DNA of 64,000 nucleotides from Alitta virens (taxonomy: Eukaryota > Annelida > Polychaeta > Phyllodocida > Nereididae). The position numbers and the translations under genes are program-made. This document shows, one piece after another, positions 12,582 to 24,543 of this stretch. The first letter of the stretch is position 1. Every line of letters starts with the position of its first letter. The notes below the pieces were generated by a model. It saw nothing but the letters and a program-made list of their open reading frames with translations, had not been told where the DNA came from and ran no database searches. The DNA lies in contig OW028583.1 in the NCBI GenBank assembly GCA_932294295.1, positions 372,001 through 436,000 on the forward strand. Reading direction: 5' to 3'.

Positions 12582-13659
12582 TATGTTCTAGACATGTACT
12601 GTATTTGTATGTTTTTGTAAACTTGTAAAGATTAAAGGTATTGTAAAACTGCAAATAATTGAATATAATGTGAAATGAAAAATTATAGGCGGAATTTGCC
12701 AGTATATCACATATTGTTTGTGTAAAAAGGGACAGTCAAAATGTTTTCTGTGTAAAGAGCAGTACATTTAACAGGAAGCACATATGATACATAGACTGTA
12801 TATATATATATATACATTTGTGATTCATATAGACAAAATGACAGGCCTTTGACTGAAAATGTACAGTAATGCCACCTAACAGGGTTATCTCCAGTCTTTC
12901 TTGTTGTTGGTGCTGCCATCTGATGTATAAAGTGTAATCATGTGAATAACTCCTTGATTGGCAATTCAACGAGTACAAACATTCTCATTTCTATAAAATA
13001 AAAAGATTCATTATATAGAAAATTTTTTTTGTCAGATACACCAATCAGGAATCTGTTGATTTTGTCTGTATTAATTGCCCAGTCATCAGCTGTTAGTGGC
13101 CATGGAAAGTCTGTAGTCTTGTCTGAAACCAGAACTCCTGGACCACATTACCACGAAGAGAAAGAACAGCATCTTGGTGCACACTTCAATAGTTGCAAAG
13201 CCAACCTTTTATCATTGATAACTCCAGATTGCATATCACATTTACTAAGTCATTGTCACTAAGCCTCAAAGTGGATGTTCTCACTAAAAGTAATATTTTA
13301 TAATGATCCTGAACATAGCACAAGTGTGGGTATCTAAAAATGTGGCTGCGACAAAGTGAAAAATCGGTTTCTGGTAATGACGGCCCTATTTTTTGCACTC
13401 ACTTTCCTTGGGAAACATTTGATCACAATGAAATTTGTTTTATTGTATCCTTTGACCCTCAAAACATAGGGTTAGATGCCTTATTTGTGGAATATTTGCC
13501 GAGATATAGCAAAAAGGAGAACTGATTTGCATAGAAAACATACGTGGGAAATTTTTAGGACTTTTTAAGAAGGCTCATCACTTTATTCACTATTTTGCCA
13601 CCTGGTAGCATTGGTTAAAAGTTGATTTCTGGGGATGCAGGGAACTCACTTTCCCACTA

Positions 13660-13750
13660 AACTGTTACGCTGAACCAGGAATCAAACCCAGGACCCAGTG
13701 GTTGGAAGCAGGAGTCAGAGGTGTTTCTATGATGATGCCCCCCCCCCCTA
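13660..13750 (-). repeat. tRNA-like SINE head (left arm)
   Basis: On the minus strand the phrase CCAACCACTGGGTCCTGGGTTTGATTCC resembles a tRNA T-arm with a B box (GGTTTGATTCC), preceded by a poly-G run. The same segment occurs in the right arm (about 22895-22990) and in copy 3 (about 57020-57110), where an LTR element has inserted beside it. Part of an old SINE, not a tRNA gene. Confidence 0.4.
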
Positions 13751-14069
13751 TCTGGAATATTCTGGATCCACTGCTGCATAATATGGACTATCAGAAACAA
13801 ACAGTGCCATACATAAATAAGCGAACTCCACTGAATAATTTGTATTAGTTGATAAACAGTAAAAAGCTGTGAATTGTAACTTTTACTTTTATTTAGATGA
13901 TTTTGTCGCTTTGGTTGGCATTAAATAGCAGGAAGACCAATAAATACATATCTATAACTCTAAATTATGGGAATTCCATTTAGATTACTCAGTACTAGTG
14001 ATGATAGCATATTAAACTTGCATTTCAATACAGAAACATGACCAACTAGGAAGGACTTATAAAAATTAA

Positions 14070-14110
14070 CAGCTCAAAGATATCTTAACTGTTAAGATAT
14101 CTTTGAGCTG
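14070..14110. repeat. Near-perfect 41-bp hairpin (left arm)
   Basis: Two 19-base arms (CAGCTCAAAGATATCTTAA and its complement) enclose a 3-nt loop, CTG. The hairpin also sits at 22529-22569 in the right arm (loop CAG) and at 57428-57468 in copy 3 (one mismatch). Confidence 0.9.
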
Positions 14111-14464
14111 CTTAATAATATTGTTTTTCTCCCCATTAGTGGTTTACTTTATTTCAACTTCCTAATAAATATTGATTCTAATTAACCTATCCAAAGAGTT
14201 AGTCTGTGCTATTATATCTCACGAAATAGTCAACTTTAGTCAGTGTCATGTGAAAGGACATGTTTATGACTATTATGTTAGCAATTTTGACTACTGCCAT
14301 ACATGTAACTGACTACTGACTTGCTTGTTACATAAAGCTGACAAAGGCAGTCATTTATAGACACAATCAAAATGAGTAAAAATATATATTACAAATTCAA
14401 CCATTTTTATGTAAGACATTTTCAAATGTCAACACTGAGTGGAGTTGAACCCAAATTACAAATA

Positions 14465-16235
14465 ACAAACACCTCACTATTCCCTCACTAATAAAACCAC
14501 ATCACTATTACGACCACCTCTATGAAGATCTCTTCACTATTAACAATAATTAAAACCACTATTAAGACCACCTCACATTTAAGACCACATCACTATTAAG
14601 ACCACTTCACTAATAAGACCACCTTGCTATCAAGACCACCTCACTATAAAGAACACTTCACTAATAGGAACCCCTCACTATTAAGACCACCTAAATATTA
14701 AGACCACCTCACTATTAAGACCACACTAATAAGACCACCTCAATATTAAGACCACTCACTAATAAAAACCTCTCACTATTAAGACCTCCACACCATTACA
14801 ACCATCTCTCTATTAAGACCACCTCACTATTAATACCACCTCACTATTAAGATCACCTCACTATTAGGACCACCTTACTAATAAGACCACATCAATATTG
14901 AGACCACCTCAATATTAAGACCACCTCACTAATGAGACCACCTCAATATTAAGAACACTTCACTATTAAGACCATTTCACCAATAAGACCACCTCACTAT
15001 TAAGACCACCGCACTATTAAGACCACCACACTATTAAGACCACCACACTATTAAGACCACCTCAATTTTAAGACCATTTCACTATTAAGACCACCTCACT
15101 AGTAAGACCACCTCACTATTAAGAAAACCTAACCAATAAGACCTCACTATTAAGACCACCTCACAGTTAAGACCACCACACTATTAAGACCACCTCACTA
15201 TTAAGACCAACTCGCAGTTAAGGCCTCCTCACTATTAAGACCACCTCACTATTAAGACCACCTTACCAATAAGACCACCTCACTATTTAGACCACCTTAC
15301 CAATAAGACCACCTCACTATTAAGCCCCCTCACAGTTAAGACCTCCTCACTATTAAGACCTCCACACCATTACAACCATCTCTCTATTAAGACCACCTCG
15401 CAGTTAAGACCTCCTCACTAATAAGACCACCTCACTATTAAGACCACCTCACTATTAAGACCACCTCACTAATAAGACAACCTCACTATTAAGACCACCC
15501 CACTATTAAGACCACCTCACTATCAAGACCACCTCACAGTTAAGACCTCCACACTATTAAGACCACCTCACTATTAAGACCACCTCACTATTAAGACCAC
15601 CTCGCATTTAAGGCCTCCTCACTCTTAAGACCACCTCACTATTAAGACCACCTCACTATTAAGACCTCCACACTATTAAGACCACCTCACTATTAAGACC
15701 ACCTCACTATTAAGACTCCCTCACAGTTAAGACCTCCTCACTATTAAGACCTCCACACCATTACAACCATCTCTCTATTAAGACCACCTCACTATTAAGA
15801 CCACCTCGCAGTTAAGACCTCCTCACTTATAAGACCACCTCACTATTAAGACCACCTTGCAGTTAAGACCACCTCAATTTTAAGACCACCTCACTATTAA
15901 GACCACCTCACTATTAAGACCACCTCACTAATAAGACAACCTCACTATTAAGACCACCCCACTATTAAGACCACCTCACTATTAAGACCATCTCGCAGTT
16001 TATACCTCACTATTAAGACCACCTCACTATTAAGACCACCTTGCAGTTAAGACCACCTCAATTTTAAGACCACCTCACTATTAAGAGCACCTCACTTTTA
16101 AGACCACCTCACTAATAGGACCACCTCACTATTAAGACCACCTCACTTTAAGACCACCTCACGAATAAGTCCCCCTAACTATTTAGACCACTTCGCTATT
16201 GAGACCACCTCACTATTAAGACCACTTCATAGATT
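14465..16235 (+). repeat. 17-bp minisatellite, left arm
   Basis: About 100 units of a 17-base motif, consensus CCTCACTATTAAGACCA, with variants such as CTAATAAGACC, CAGTTAAGACC and CAATTTTAAGACC. Higher-order groups of several units recur, such as the block containing CACACCATTACAACCATCTC. There is no spacer/repeat alternation, so it is not a CRISPR array. Non-coding. Confidence 0.95.
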
Positions 16236-16415
16236 CAGATTCAGGTTCTTTTATATTCCAAAAATATTTAAGCTAGTTTTTGTTTTTAATATGTTTATTT
16301 ACCCACCTGCGTAATAAGTAACATGTCATGGTGTATAATATTAAAAATATATATATTATTGATCAAAATAATTTGTAAAAGTTACAAGACCTTTTATTAT
16401 ATTCACGACATCAGG

Positions 16416-16619
16416 TCAGTACATTGCATCCAGGGTCACCTGTGTGAAGATAACATAATATAATGTAATATATTTATGTTTTCCAGGGCCTGGACGAAAA
16501 CAGGGTGGAGGTTTCCAGTTACATGTTGAAACAGGGACATGCCTCTTCCCGGATGGAGCATCATTTGTATGCATCTTCCTGATACATGATGCAGTTGCTG
16601 ATGCACCATCCTGTGTCAT
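16416..16619 (-). CDS. Small ORF conserved in all three unit copies (left arm)
   Basis: A 67-codon frame starts MTQDGASATASCIRK and contains a Pro/Cys segment (CNWKPPPCFRPGPGK). No family recognised. The same frame is open at 20069-20272 and, with a 3-nt insertion and several substitutions, at 59691-59888. That hints at coding constraint but could be chance over so short a stretch. The opposite strand is also open, preceded by a TTTTCCAG acceptor-like site, so the strand is uncertain. Confidence 0.25.
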   Translation of the reverse strand: MTQDGASATASCIRKMHTNDAPSGKRHVPVSTCNWKPPPCFRPGPGKHKYITLYYVIFTQVTLDAMY

Positions 16620-17049
16620 GCATGCTATAAATATGTTTACACAAGGACATCTCTTTATTGTATTAACAAAGTCACACCTAAAAACAGCCTTAAACCTCGC
16701 ATAATATCTGGATTGAAGAGCTTGGACTTGTAATATAGATTACAGACTCAGAGGTGAGTCATTATATTTGCTATTTTATTTTAATTATTAATCGTCTAAT
16801 GCTTTGGACCTCAATATACAAACAACATCAGCTGGTATCATGTTGTGTTATGTTATGTTATGTATAGAATACAGGCAGGCATCATTCAAACAGCTTATAG
16901 CTCAGATGCCTGACCCAGCGTCCTAGTTTTTACATAATAATTAATAATTTAAAGTCATATGAAAAGTGTTATTGTAATAACTGATGTATGTAAATTTACA
17001 TGCATGTATGATATCAGGATGCTAAATAAATTCAATTCAATGTATGTCA

Positions 17050-17292
17050 TCTTGTCTTGTCTTGTCCTGTATTATCTTATTGTGTATTATCTTATCTCAT
17101 CTCATCTCTTATTATCTCATCTCATGTCATATTATCTCATCTCATCTCTTATTATCTCATCTCATCTCTTATTATCTCATCTGATCTCATCTCTTATGAT
17201 CTCTTATTATCTCTCATTATCTCTTATTATCTTTTATTATCTTGTATTATCTTGTATTATCTAGTATTATCTAGTATTGTCTTGTCTTATCT
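17050..17292 (+). repeat. Pentamer-rich microsatellite (ATCTC/TTATC), left arm
   Basis: A 240-bp array of ATCTC, TTATC and CTTGT pentamers. Open frames of about 100 codons (translated LISSHLLLS repeats) run through it in two phases and are artefacts. Confidence 0.9.
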
Positions 17293-17403
17293 AAAACGAG
17301 TGAATTTTGTTCCAGGGTATTTTATTAAATAACTTCAAATTAGCTCATGTTATTTCATGGATATTTGATTAAATATAGCTTAAACGTATCAATAATTAAT
17401 ACA

Positions 17404-17475
17404 GCTGAATGGCCTAGTGGTAAAACCGTTGACCAGTTCCTCCATAGGCCCTGGGTTCAAATTGTTTCATATATC
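17404..17475 (+). repeat. tRNA-like segment with A and B boxes (left arm)
   Basis: GAATGGCCTAGTGGTAAAAC resembles a D-arm/A box, and GGGTTCAAATT 40 bases later resembles a B box. The acceptor stem does not pair well, so it is more likely a SINE head than a tRNA gene. Also at 19215-19285 and 60667-60730. Confidence 0.45.
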
Positions 17476-17542
17476 TAGAAAGACTCTATAAGCTGACAAG
17501 TAGCAATAATACAATACCATAACAATGGCGGATGGTGAGGAG

Positions 17543-17627
17543 TCCAACATGAAGTTTTGTGGGATGAGGAAAATATATAGGCCAAGTAATATTTACTTTT
17601 CCTTCATCCCACAAACTCTATGTTGGA
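17543..17627. repeat. 85-bp imperfect hairpin at inner end of left arm
   Basis: TCCAACATGAAGTTTTGTGG... at the left pairs with ...CCACAAACTCTATGTTGGA at the right, with a few mismatches around a 30-base centre. The left arm of IR1 ends two bases after this hairpin, so it may mark the point where the palindrome was made. Copies lie at 19055-19140 and 60805-60890. Confidence 0.8.
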
Positions 17628-17629
17628 TG

Positions 17630-19052
17630 CAGGAATTGTTTTTGTACCCAGACTCACTGGATGCTTGTGATACTATAGCCACTCGGCCACCAAACAGTCA
17701 TGACTGAAATATTACATATAACAGTCTTTTAAAATACCACTCTCAATAAACGTAATATACTCACTGTACAGAATATCATATATAAACTTGTTATTTATCC
17801 AATAATGACACAGCTTCTTAAAACGCATTGAACTATAATTATAAGCTCAATATACCAACATTTACGTATGAGAAGTTCATACTTACTGAGCAACTGTTCA
17901 TAACTCAATGTAGGTGAACTACAGGAAAAGGAAGAAAAAGAAAATAGGTTGTTTCCCCATGCTAAAATTTTGCAAGAGAGGTTTTTTCTCTCTTTTATCA
18001 GTGAGCCGTGCCAGGCATGCAGCATAGTCATGGCATGAGTTGTCACTCCAACATAAACAGTGTTTGTGTACACATAGGACTTTTGCACTGATAGATGCCA
18101 TACTGCATTTCTAAATTAACGAGAGTTTTAAAATATTTCTTATAAATTTGATAAATGAACTGAACTGATCTGAACTCTTTTTGTGATGCGGTCAGAGTTA
18201 CAATAATTTTTATGGATATGATTCCTAATATATGCACAATGTTAATCAAATGTTAATCTGACATAAAGAAGACATTTTAGTGAAATATTTGAGATAATAT
18301 ATTTTTGAGATTTTTAGAGCCCTCACCACCCCGTAAAGAGAGTGGAATTTAATCTGATAAAAATATAACATCTTATGGTCAGTAAACTTTAATATAAAGT
18401 CAACAGTGCACAGATCTTAAATTCATCAAAAGTAATTTATTGAAAGTAGTATTAGTAGTTTTAACTCAGTTTAAAAAAATAATTACATGTAATTCATCTA
18501 TATATCAATTTTACCTTATTTTTGTGTATCGATCTTACCTCCCTGAAGAGTCATTTCACAATGTGACTCTGTTTTTTGGCATTTTTAAGCTTCATTGAAA
18601 TCATTAACAAGTAAAATTCCCAGACCCTATTCATGCACATTATGTCAATATAGATCACTTGGTACCATTTAGTTTCAGTCAACCTTTTATTGGTGGGGTT
18701 TTTGCTTGTTTGAGCCAATCAGAATGCTACATTGTCTTTCTCTAGTTGGTTAATGCTGTTTGGAGGCCCCAGGAGACCCATGGGAGGTTGTCATAATTGA
18801 CCCCCTGAAAACATGTAATATGTGTCATATATATTATATATTGAAATGCTTGGTTTATCTTTTAGCACAGGACGTTCCAGCAGGGGTAGTGTTACAGAGC
18901 TGCAGCAGAGTAAATTTGACAGGTGCTGAGTATATTGGATGGCTGCAGTGTATGTTGTACAATGTATGCTGGTGCCCTCTGTTGCATTGAGGTTGATACT
19001 TTACTATGTTCAGGTACTTTGTTGAGAATTTAAGCAAGGGTGGCTGGTGTGT
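17630..19052. other. IR1 spacer
   Basis: A 1.42-kb segment present once in IR1. Its reverse complement follows the arm in copy 3 (60893-62290). Its left edge, GCAGGAATTG, corresponds to the last bases shared by copy 3. On the minus strand the left end holds a degenerate tRNA-like phrase (GGTGGCCGAGTGGC...). Open frames up to 97 codons show no family. No gene recognised. Confidence 0.7.
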
Positions 19053-19054
19053 CA

Positions 19055-19140
19055 TCCAACATAGAGTTTTGTGGGATGAAGGCAAAGTAAATATTACTTG
19101 GCCTATATATTTTCCTCATCCCACAAAACTTCATGTTGGA
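19055..19140. repeat. Hairpin at inner end of right arm
   Basis: Mirror of the 17543-17627 hairpin, lying directly against the spacer. Confidence 0.8.
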
Positions 19141-19214
19141 CTCCTCACCATCCGCCATTGTTATGGTATTGTATTATTGCTACTTGTCAGCTTATAGAGT
19201 CTTTCTAGATATAT

Positions 19215-19285
19215 GAAACAATTTGAACCCAGGGCCTATGGAGGAACTGGTCAACGGTTTTACCACTAGGCCATTCAGCTGTATT
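19215..19285 (-). repeat. tRNA-like segment (right arm)
   Basis: Mirror of 17404-17475 with the same A-box-like and B-box-like phrases. Confidence 0.45.
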
Positions 19286-19389
19286 AATTATTGATACGTT
19301 TAAGCTATATTTAATCAAATATCCATGAAATAACATGAGCTAATTTGAAGTTATTTAATAAAATACCCTGGAACAAAATTCACTCGTTT

Positions 19390-19640
19390 TAGATAAGACA
19401 AGACAAGACAATACTAGATAATACTAGATAATACAAGATAATACAAGATAATAAAAGATAATAAGAGATAATGAGAGATAATAAGAGATCATAAGAGATG
19501 AGATCAGATGAGATAATAAGAGATGAGATGAGATAATAAGAGATGAGATGAGATAATATGACATGAGATGAGATAATAAGAGATGAGATGAGATAAGATA
19601 ATACACAATAAGATAATACAGGACAAGACAAGACAAGATG
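19390..19640 (-). repeat. Pentamer microsatellite (right arm)
   Basis: Reverse complement of the array at 17050-17292 with almost the same unit order. Confidence 0.9.
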
Positions 19641-20068
19641 ACATACATTGAATTGAATTTATTTAGCATCCTGATATCATACATGCATGTAAATTTACAT
19701 ACATCAGTTATTACAATAACACTTTTCATATGACTTTAAATTATTAATTATTATGTAAAAACTAGGACGCTGGGTCAGGCATCTGAGCTATAAGCTGTTT
19801 GAATGATGCCTGCCTGTATTCTATACATAACATAACATAACACAACATGATACCAGCTGATGTTGTTTGTATATTGAGGTCCAAAGCATTAGACGATTAA
19901 TAATTAAAATAAAATAGCAAATATAATGACTCACCTCTGAGTCTGTAATCTATATTACAAGTCCAAGCTCTTCAATCCAGATATTATGCGAGGTTTAAGG
20001 CTGTTTTTAGGTGTGACTTTGTTAACACAATAAAGAGATGTCCTTGTGTAAACATATTTATAGCATGC

Positions 20069-20272
20069 ATGACACAGGATGGTGCATCAGCAACTGCATC
20101 ATGTATCAGGAAGATGCATACAAATGATGCTCCATCCGGGAAGAGGCATGTCCCTGTTTCAACATGTAACTGGAAACCTCCACCCTGTTTTCGTCCAGGC
20201 CCTGGAAAACATAAATATATTACATTATATTATGTTATCTTCACACAGGTGACCCTGGATGCAATGTACTGA
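20069..20272 (+). CDS. Small conserved ORF (right arm)
   Basis: Translates identically to the left-arm frame at 16416-16619 (67 codons). A TATA-like ATATTTATAG lies about 20 bases upstream of the first ATG. No family recognised. Listed because the frame survives in all three unit copies. Confidence 0.25.
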   Translation: MTQDGASATASCIRKMHTNDAPSGKRHVPVSTCNWKPPPCFRPGPGKHKYITLYYVIFTQVTLDAMY

Positions 20273-20454
20273 CCTGATGTCGTGAATATAATAAAAGGTC
20301 TTGTAACTTTTACAAATTATTTTGATCAATAATATATATTTTTTTAATATTATACACCATGACATGTTACTTATTATGCAGGTGGGTAAATAAACATACT
20401 AAAAACAAAAACTAGCTTAAATATTTTTGGAATATAAAAGAACCTGAATCTGAA

Positions 20455-22175
20455 TCTATGAAGTGGTCTTAATAGTGAGGTGGTCTCAATAGCGAAGTGG
20501 TCTAAATAGTTAGGGGGACTTATTCGTGAGGTGGTCTTAAAAGTGAGGTGGTCTTAATAGTGAGGTGGTCCTATTAGTGAGGTGGTCTTAAAAGTGAGGT
20601 GCTCTTAATAGTGAGGTGGTCTTAAAATTGAGGTGGTCTTAACTGCAAGGTGGTCTTAATAGTGAGGTGGTCTTAATAGTGAGGTCTAAACTGCGAGATG
20701 GTCTTAATAGTGAGGTGGTCTTAATAGTGGGGTGGTCTTAATAGTGAGGTTGTCTTATTAGTGAGGTGGTCTTAATAGTGAGGTGGTCTTAATAGTGAGG
20801 TGGTCTTAAAATTGAGGTGGTCTTAACTGCAAGGTGGTCTTAATAGTGAGGTGGTCTTATAAGTGAGGAGGTCTTTACTGCAAGGTGTTCTTAATAGTGA
20901 GGTGGTCTTAATAGAGAGATGGTTGTAATGGTGTGGAGGTCTTAATAGTGAGGAGGTCTTAACTGTGAGGTGGTCTTAATAGTGAGGTGGTCTTAATAGT
21001 GAGGTGGTCTTAATAGTGTGGAGGTCTTAATAGTGAGGTGGTCTTAATAGTGAGGTGGTCTTAAGAGTGAGGAGGCCTTAACTGCGAGGTGGTCTTAATA
21101 GTGAGGTGGTCTTAATAGTGAGGTGGTCTTAATAGTGTGGAGGTCTTAACTGTGAGGTGGTCTTGATAGTGAGGTGGTCTTAATAGTGGGGTGGTCTTAA
21201 TAGTGAGGTTGTCTTATTAGTGAGGTGGTCTTAATAGTGAGGTGGTCTTAACAGTGAGGTGGTCTTATTAGTGAGGAGGTCTTAACTACGAGGTGGTCTT
21301 AATAGAGAGATGGTTGTAATGGTGTGGAGGTCTTAATAGTGAGGAGGTCTTAACTGTGAGGGGGTCTTAATAGTGAGGTGGTCTTATTGGTAAGGTGGTC
21401 TTAATAGTGAGGTGGTCTTATTGGTAAGGTGGTCTTAATAGTGAGGAGGCCTTAACTGCGAGTTGGTCTTAATAGTGAGGTGGTCTTAATAGTGAGGTGG
21501 TCTTAACTGTGAGGTGGTCTTAATAGTGAGGTCTTATTGGTTAGGTTTTCTTAATAGTGAGGAGGTCTTACTAGTGAGGTGGTCTTAATAGTGAAATGGT
21601 CTTAAAATTGAGGTGGTCTTAATAGTGTGGTGGTCTTAATAGTGAGGTGGTCTTATTGGTGAAGTGGTCTTAATAGTGAAGTGTTCTTAATATTGAGGTG
21701 GTCTCATTAGTGAGGTGGTCTTAATATTGAGGTGGTCTCAATATTGATGTGGTCTTATTAGTAAGGTGGTCCTAATAGTGAGGTGATCTTAATAGTGAGG
21801 TGGTATTAATAGTGAGGTGGTCTTAATAGAGAGATGGTTGTAATGGTGTGGAGGTCTTAATAGTGAGAGGTTTTTATTAGTGAGTGGTCTTAATATTGAG
21901 GTGGTCTTACTAGTGTGGTCTTAATAGTGAGGTGGTCTTAATATTTAGGTGGTCTTAATAGTGAGGGGTTCCTATTAGTGAAGTGTTCTTTATAGTGAGG
22001 TGGTCTTGATAGCAAGGTGGTCTTATAAGTGAAGTGGTCTTAATAGTGATGTGTTCTTAAATGTGAGGTGGTCTTAATAGTGGTTTTAATTATTGTTAAT
22101 AGTGAAGAGATCTTCATAGAGGTGGTCGTAATAGTGATGTGGTTTTATTAGTGAGGGAATAGTGAGGTGTTTGTT
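20455..22175 (-). repeat. 17-bp minisatellite, right arm
   Basis: Reverse complement of the left-arm array with numerous unit gains, losses and substitutions, giving a slightly shorter array (about 1.72 against 1.77 kb). Confidence 0.95.
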
Positions 22176-22528
22176 ATTTGTAATTTGGGTTCAACTCCAC
22201 TCAGTGTTGACATTTGAAAATGTCTTACATAAAAATGGTTGAATTTGTAATATATATTTTTACTCATTTTGATTGTGTCTATAAATGACTGCTTTTGTCA
22301 GCTTTATGTAACAAGCAAGTCAGTAGTCAGTTACATGTATGGCAGTAGTCAAAATTTCTAACATAATAGTCATAAACATGTCCTTTCACATGACACTGAC
22401 TAAAGTTGACTATTTCGTGAGATATAATAGCACAGACTAACTCTTTGGATAGGTTAATTAGAATCAATATTTATTAGGAAGTTGAAATAAAGTAAACCAC
22501 TAATGGGGAGAAAAACAATATTATTAAG

Positions 22529-22569
22529 CAGCTCAAAGATATCTTAACAGTTAAGATATCTTTGAGCTG
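22529..22569. repeat. 41-bp hairpin (right arm)
   Basis: Same 19-base stem as at 14070-14110, with a CAG loop. Confidence 0.9.
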
Positions 22570-22894
22570 TTAATTTTTATAAGTCCTTCCTAGTTGGTCA
22601 TGTTTCTGTATTGAAATGCAAGTTTAATATGCTATCATCACTAGTACTGAGTAATCTAAATGGAATTCCCATAATTTAGAGTTATAGATATGTATTTATT
22701 GGTCTTCCTGCTATTTAATGCCAACCAAAGCGACAAAATCATCTAAATAAAAGTAAAAGTTACAATTCACAGCTTTTTACTGTTTATCAACTAATACAAA
22801 TTATTCAGTGGAGTTCGCTTATTTATGTATGGCACTGTTTGTTTCTGATAGTCCATATTATGCAGCAGTGGATCCAGAATATTCCAGATAGGGG

Positions 22895-22990
22895 GGGGGG
22901 CATCATCATAGAAACACCTCTGACTCCTGCTTCCAACCACTGGGTCCTGGGTTTGATTCCTGGTTCAGCGTAACAGTTTAGTGGGAAAGT
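22895..22990 (+). repeat. tRNA-like SINE head (right arm)
   Basis: Mirror of 13660-13750: a poly-G run, then CTGCTTCCAACCACTGGG and a B-box-like GGTTTGATTCC. Confidence 0.4.
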
Positions 22991-24063
22991 GAGTTCCCTG
23001 CATCCCCAGAAATCAACTTTTAACCAATGCTACCAGGTGGCAAAATAATGAATAAAGTGATGAGCCTTCTTAAAAAGTCCTAAAAATTTCCCACGTATGT
23101 TTTCTATGCAAATCAGTTCTCCTTTTTGCTATATCTCGGCAAATATTCCACAAATAAGGCATCTAACCCTATGTTTTGAGGGTCAAAGGATACAATTAAA
23201 CAAATTTCATTGTGATCAAATGTTTCCCAAGGAAAGTGAGTGCAAAAAATAGGGCCGTCATTACCAGAAACCGATTTTTCACTTTATCGCAGCCACATTT
23301 TTAGATACCCACACTTGTGCTATGAAGGTTCAGGATCATTATAAAATATTACTTTTAGTGAGAACATCCACTTTGAGGCTTAGTGACAATGACTTAGTAA
23401 ATGTGATATGCAATCTGGAGTTATCAATGATAAAAGGTTGGCTTTGCAACTATTGAAGTGTGCACCAAGATGCTGTTCTTTCTCTTCGTGGTAATGTGGT
23501 CCAGGAGTTCTGGTTTCAGACAAGACTACAGACTTTCTATGGCCACTAACAGCTGATGCCTGGGCAATTAATACAGACAAAATCAACAGATTCCTGATTG
23601 GTGTATCTGACAAAAAAATTTTTCTATATAATGAATCTTTTTATTTTATAGAAATGAGAATGTTTGTACTCGTTGAATTGCCAATCAAGGAGTTATTCAC
23701 ATGATTACACTTTATACATCAGATGGCAGCACCAACAACAAGAAAGACTGGAGATAACCCTGTTAGGTGGCATTACTGTACATTTTCAGTCAAAGGCCTG
23801 TCATTTTGTCTATATGAATCACAAATGTATATATATATATATATACAGTCTATGTATCATATGTGCTTCCTGTTAAATGTACTGCTCTTTACACAGAAAA
23901 CATTTTGACTGTCCCTTTTTACACAAACAATATGTGATATACTGGCAAATTCCGCTTATAATTTTTCATTTCACATTATATTCAATTATTTGCAGTTTTA
24001 CAATACCTTTAATCTTTACAAGTTTACAAAAACAAACAAATACAGTACATGTCTAGAACATAT

Positions 24064-24128
24064 GTGGCGCGCCACGGGAAAAGGGGGCTTACGGGTGGTG
24101 ACGTCATAAATGCGAAATTGGCGGGAAA
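24064..24128 (+). promoter_or_regulatory. Transposase promoter region, right arm
   Basis: GTGGCGCGCCAC (24064-24075), TGACGTCA (24099-24106) and the E2F-like TTGGCGGGAAA (24118-24128) lie just upstream of, and into, the first open codons. All three are identical in the left arm. An S-phase or CREB-responsive promoter is an inference from motif identity only. Confidence 0.4.
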
Positions 24129-24539
24129 GTGCAAGCAAGTCACAAGTGCGCAATGGCAATGTAAACATGTCAGATGAACAGCCAACTTTTAGCCAGTCTA
24201 CTGCATCATCAGTGAGAGATCGCTTGCCAGATAATTGTTGTTTGAGCCTGGAAGATGATGATGAAGACACACTGGAGAAAGTTTTGGAAGTGGAACAAAC
24301 TTACTTCACTTTCCATGATCAGTTTGACAACGACACTTTCACCGGCGACGAAGCATGCGCAAATGACAGTGATCCAACAGAGTTTCCCCAGCTTGATACT
24401 GATGTCAGTGATGAGCCTCAGGACCTTTATTTCAATGATGTGAGCCAAATTGAAGCACCAGGTTAGTATGTCTTCCTATAAGTTCAGTTAGAAGCAGGGG
24501 ATTATAACTTTTGTCAGAGATGTTGATTTATCTATTAAT

Positions 24540-24543
24540 CTAA
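24540..24543. repeat. Target-site duplication CTAA, 5' side
   Basis: CTAA precedes the 5' LTR and recurs at 37073-37076. The left arm keeps the empty site (one CTAA within TCTATTAATCTAAGCAG), which proves the insertion boundaries. Confidence 0.9.

Larger units (their letters stand above)
8782..17629 (+). repeat. Giant inverted repeat IR1, left arm
   Basis: This 8.85-kb arm is the reverse complement of 19053-41848 once two differences in the right arm are set aside. These are a 12.5-kb retroelement, and a 1.5-kb segment (39884-41406) that this arm lacks. The outer edge was fixed where CCAAATCTCAT stops matching (8782 against 41848), and the inner edge at GTTGGATG (17629 against 19053). Identity is high but not perfect, with scattered substitutions and small indels in the minisatellite. 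That argues for a real duplication rather than a simple assembly echo. Confidence 0.9.

Noticed and set aside
12707..12978. ORFs of 70-91 codons near 12.7-13.0 kb, mirrored near 23.7 and 52.7 kb
   Set aside because: No motif, they span a (TA)n run, and lengths differ between copies because of run-length changes.
14465..16235. CRISPR-like array of short repeats
   Set aside because: The units are contiguous 17-mers with no unique spacers, and the DNA is eukaryotic. It is a minisatellite.
16959..17332. ORFs of 91-101 codons near 17 kb, mirrored at 19389-19729 and 60225-60595
   Set aside because: They translate the pentamer microsatellite; persistence in all copies only reflects repeat periodicity.
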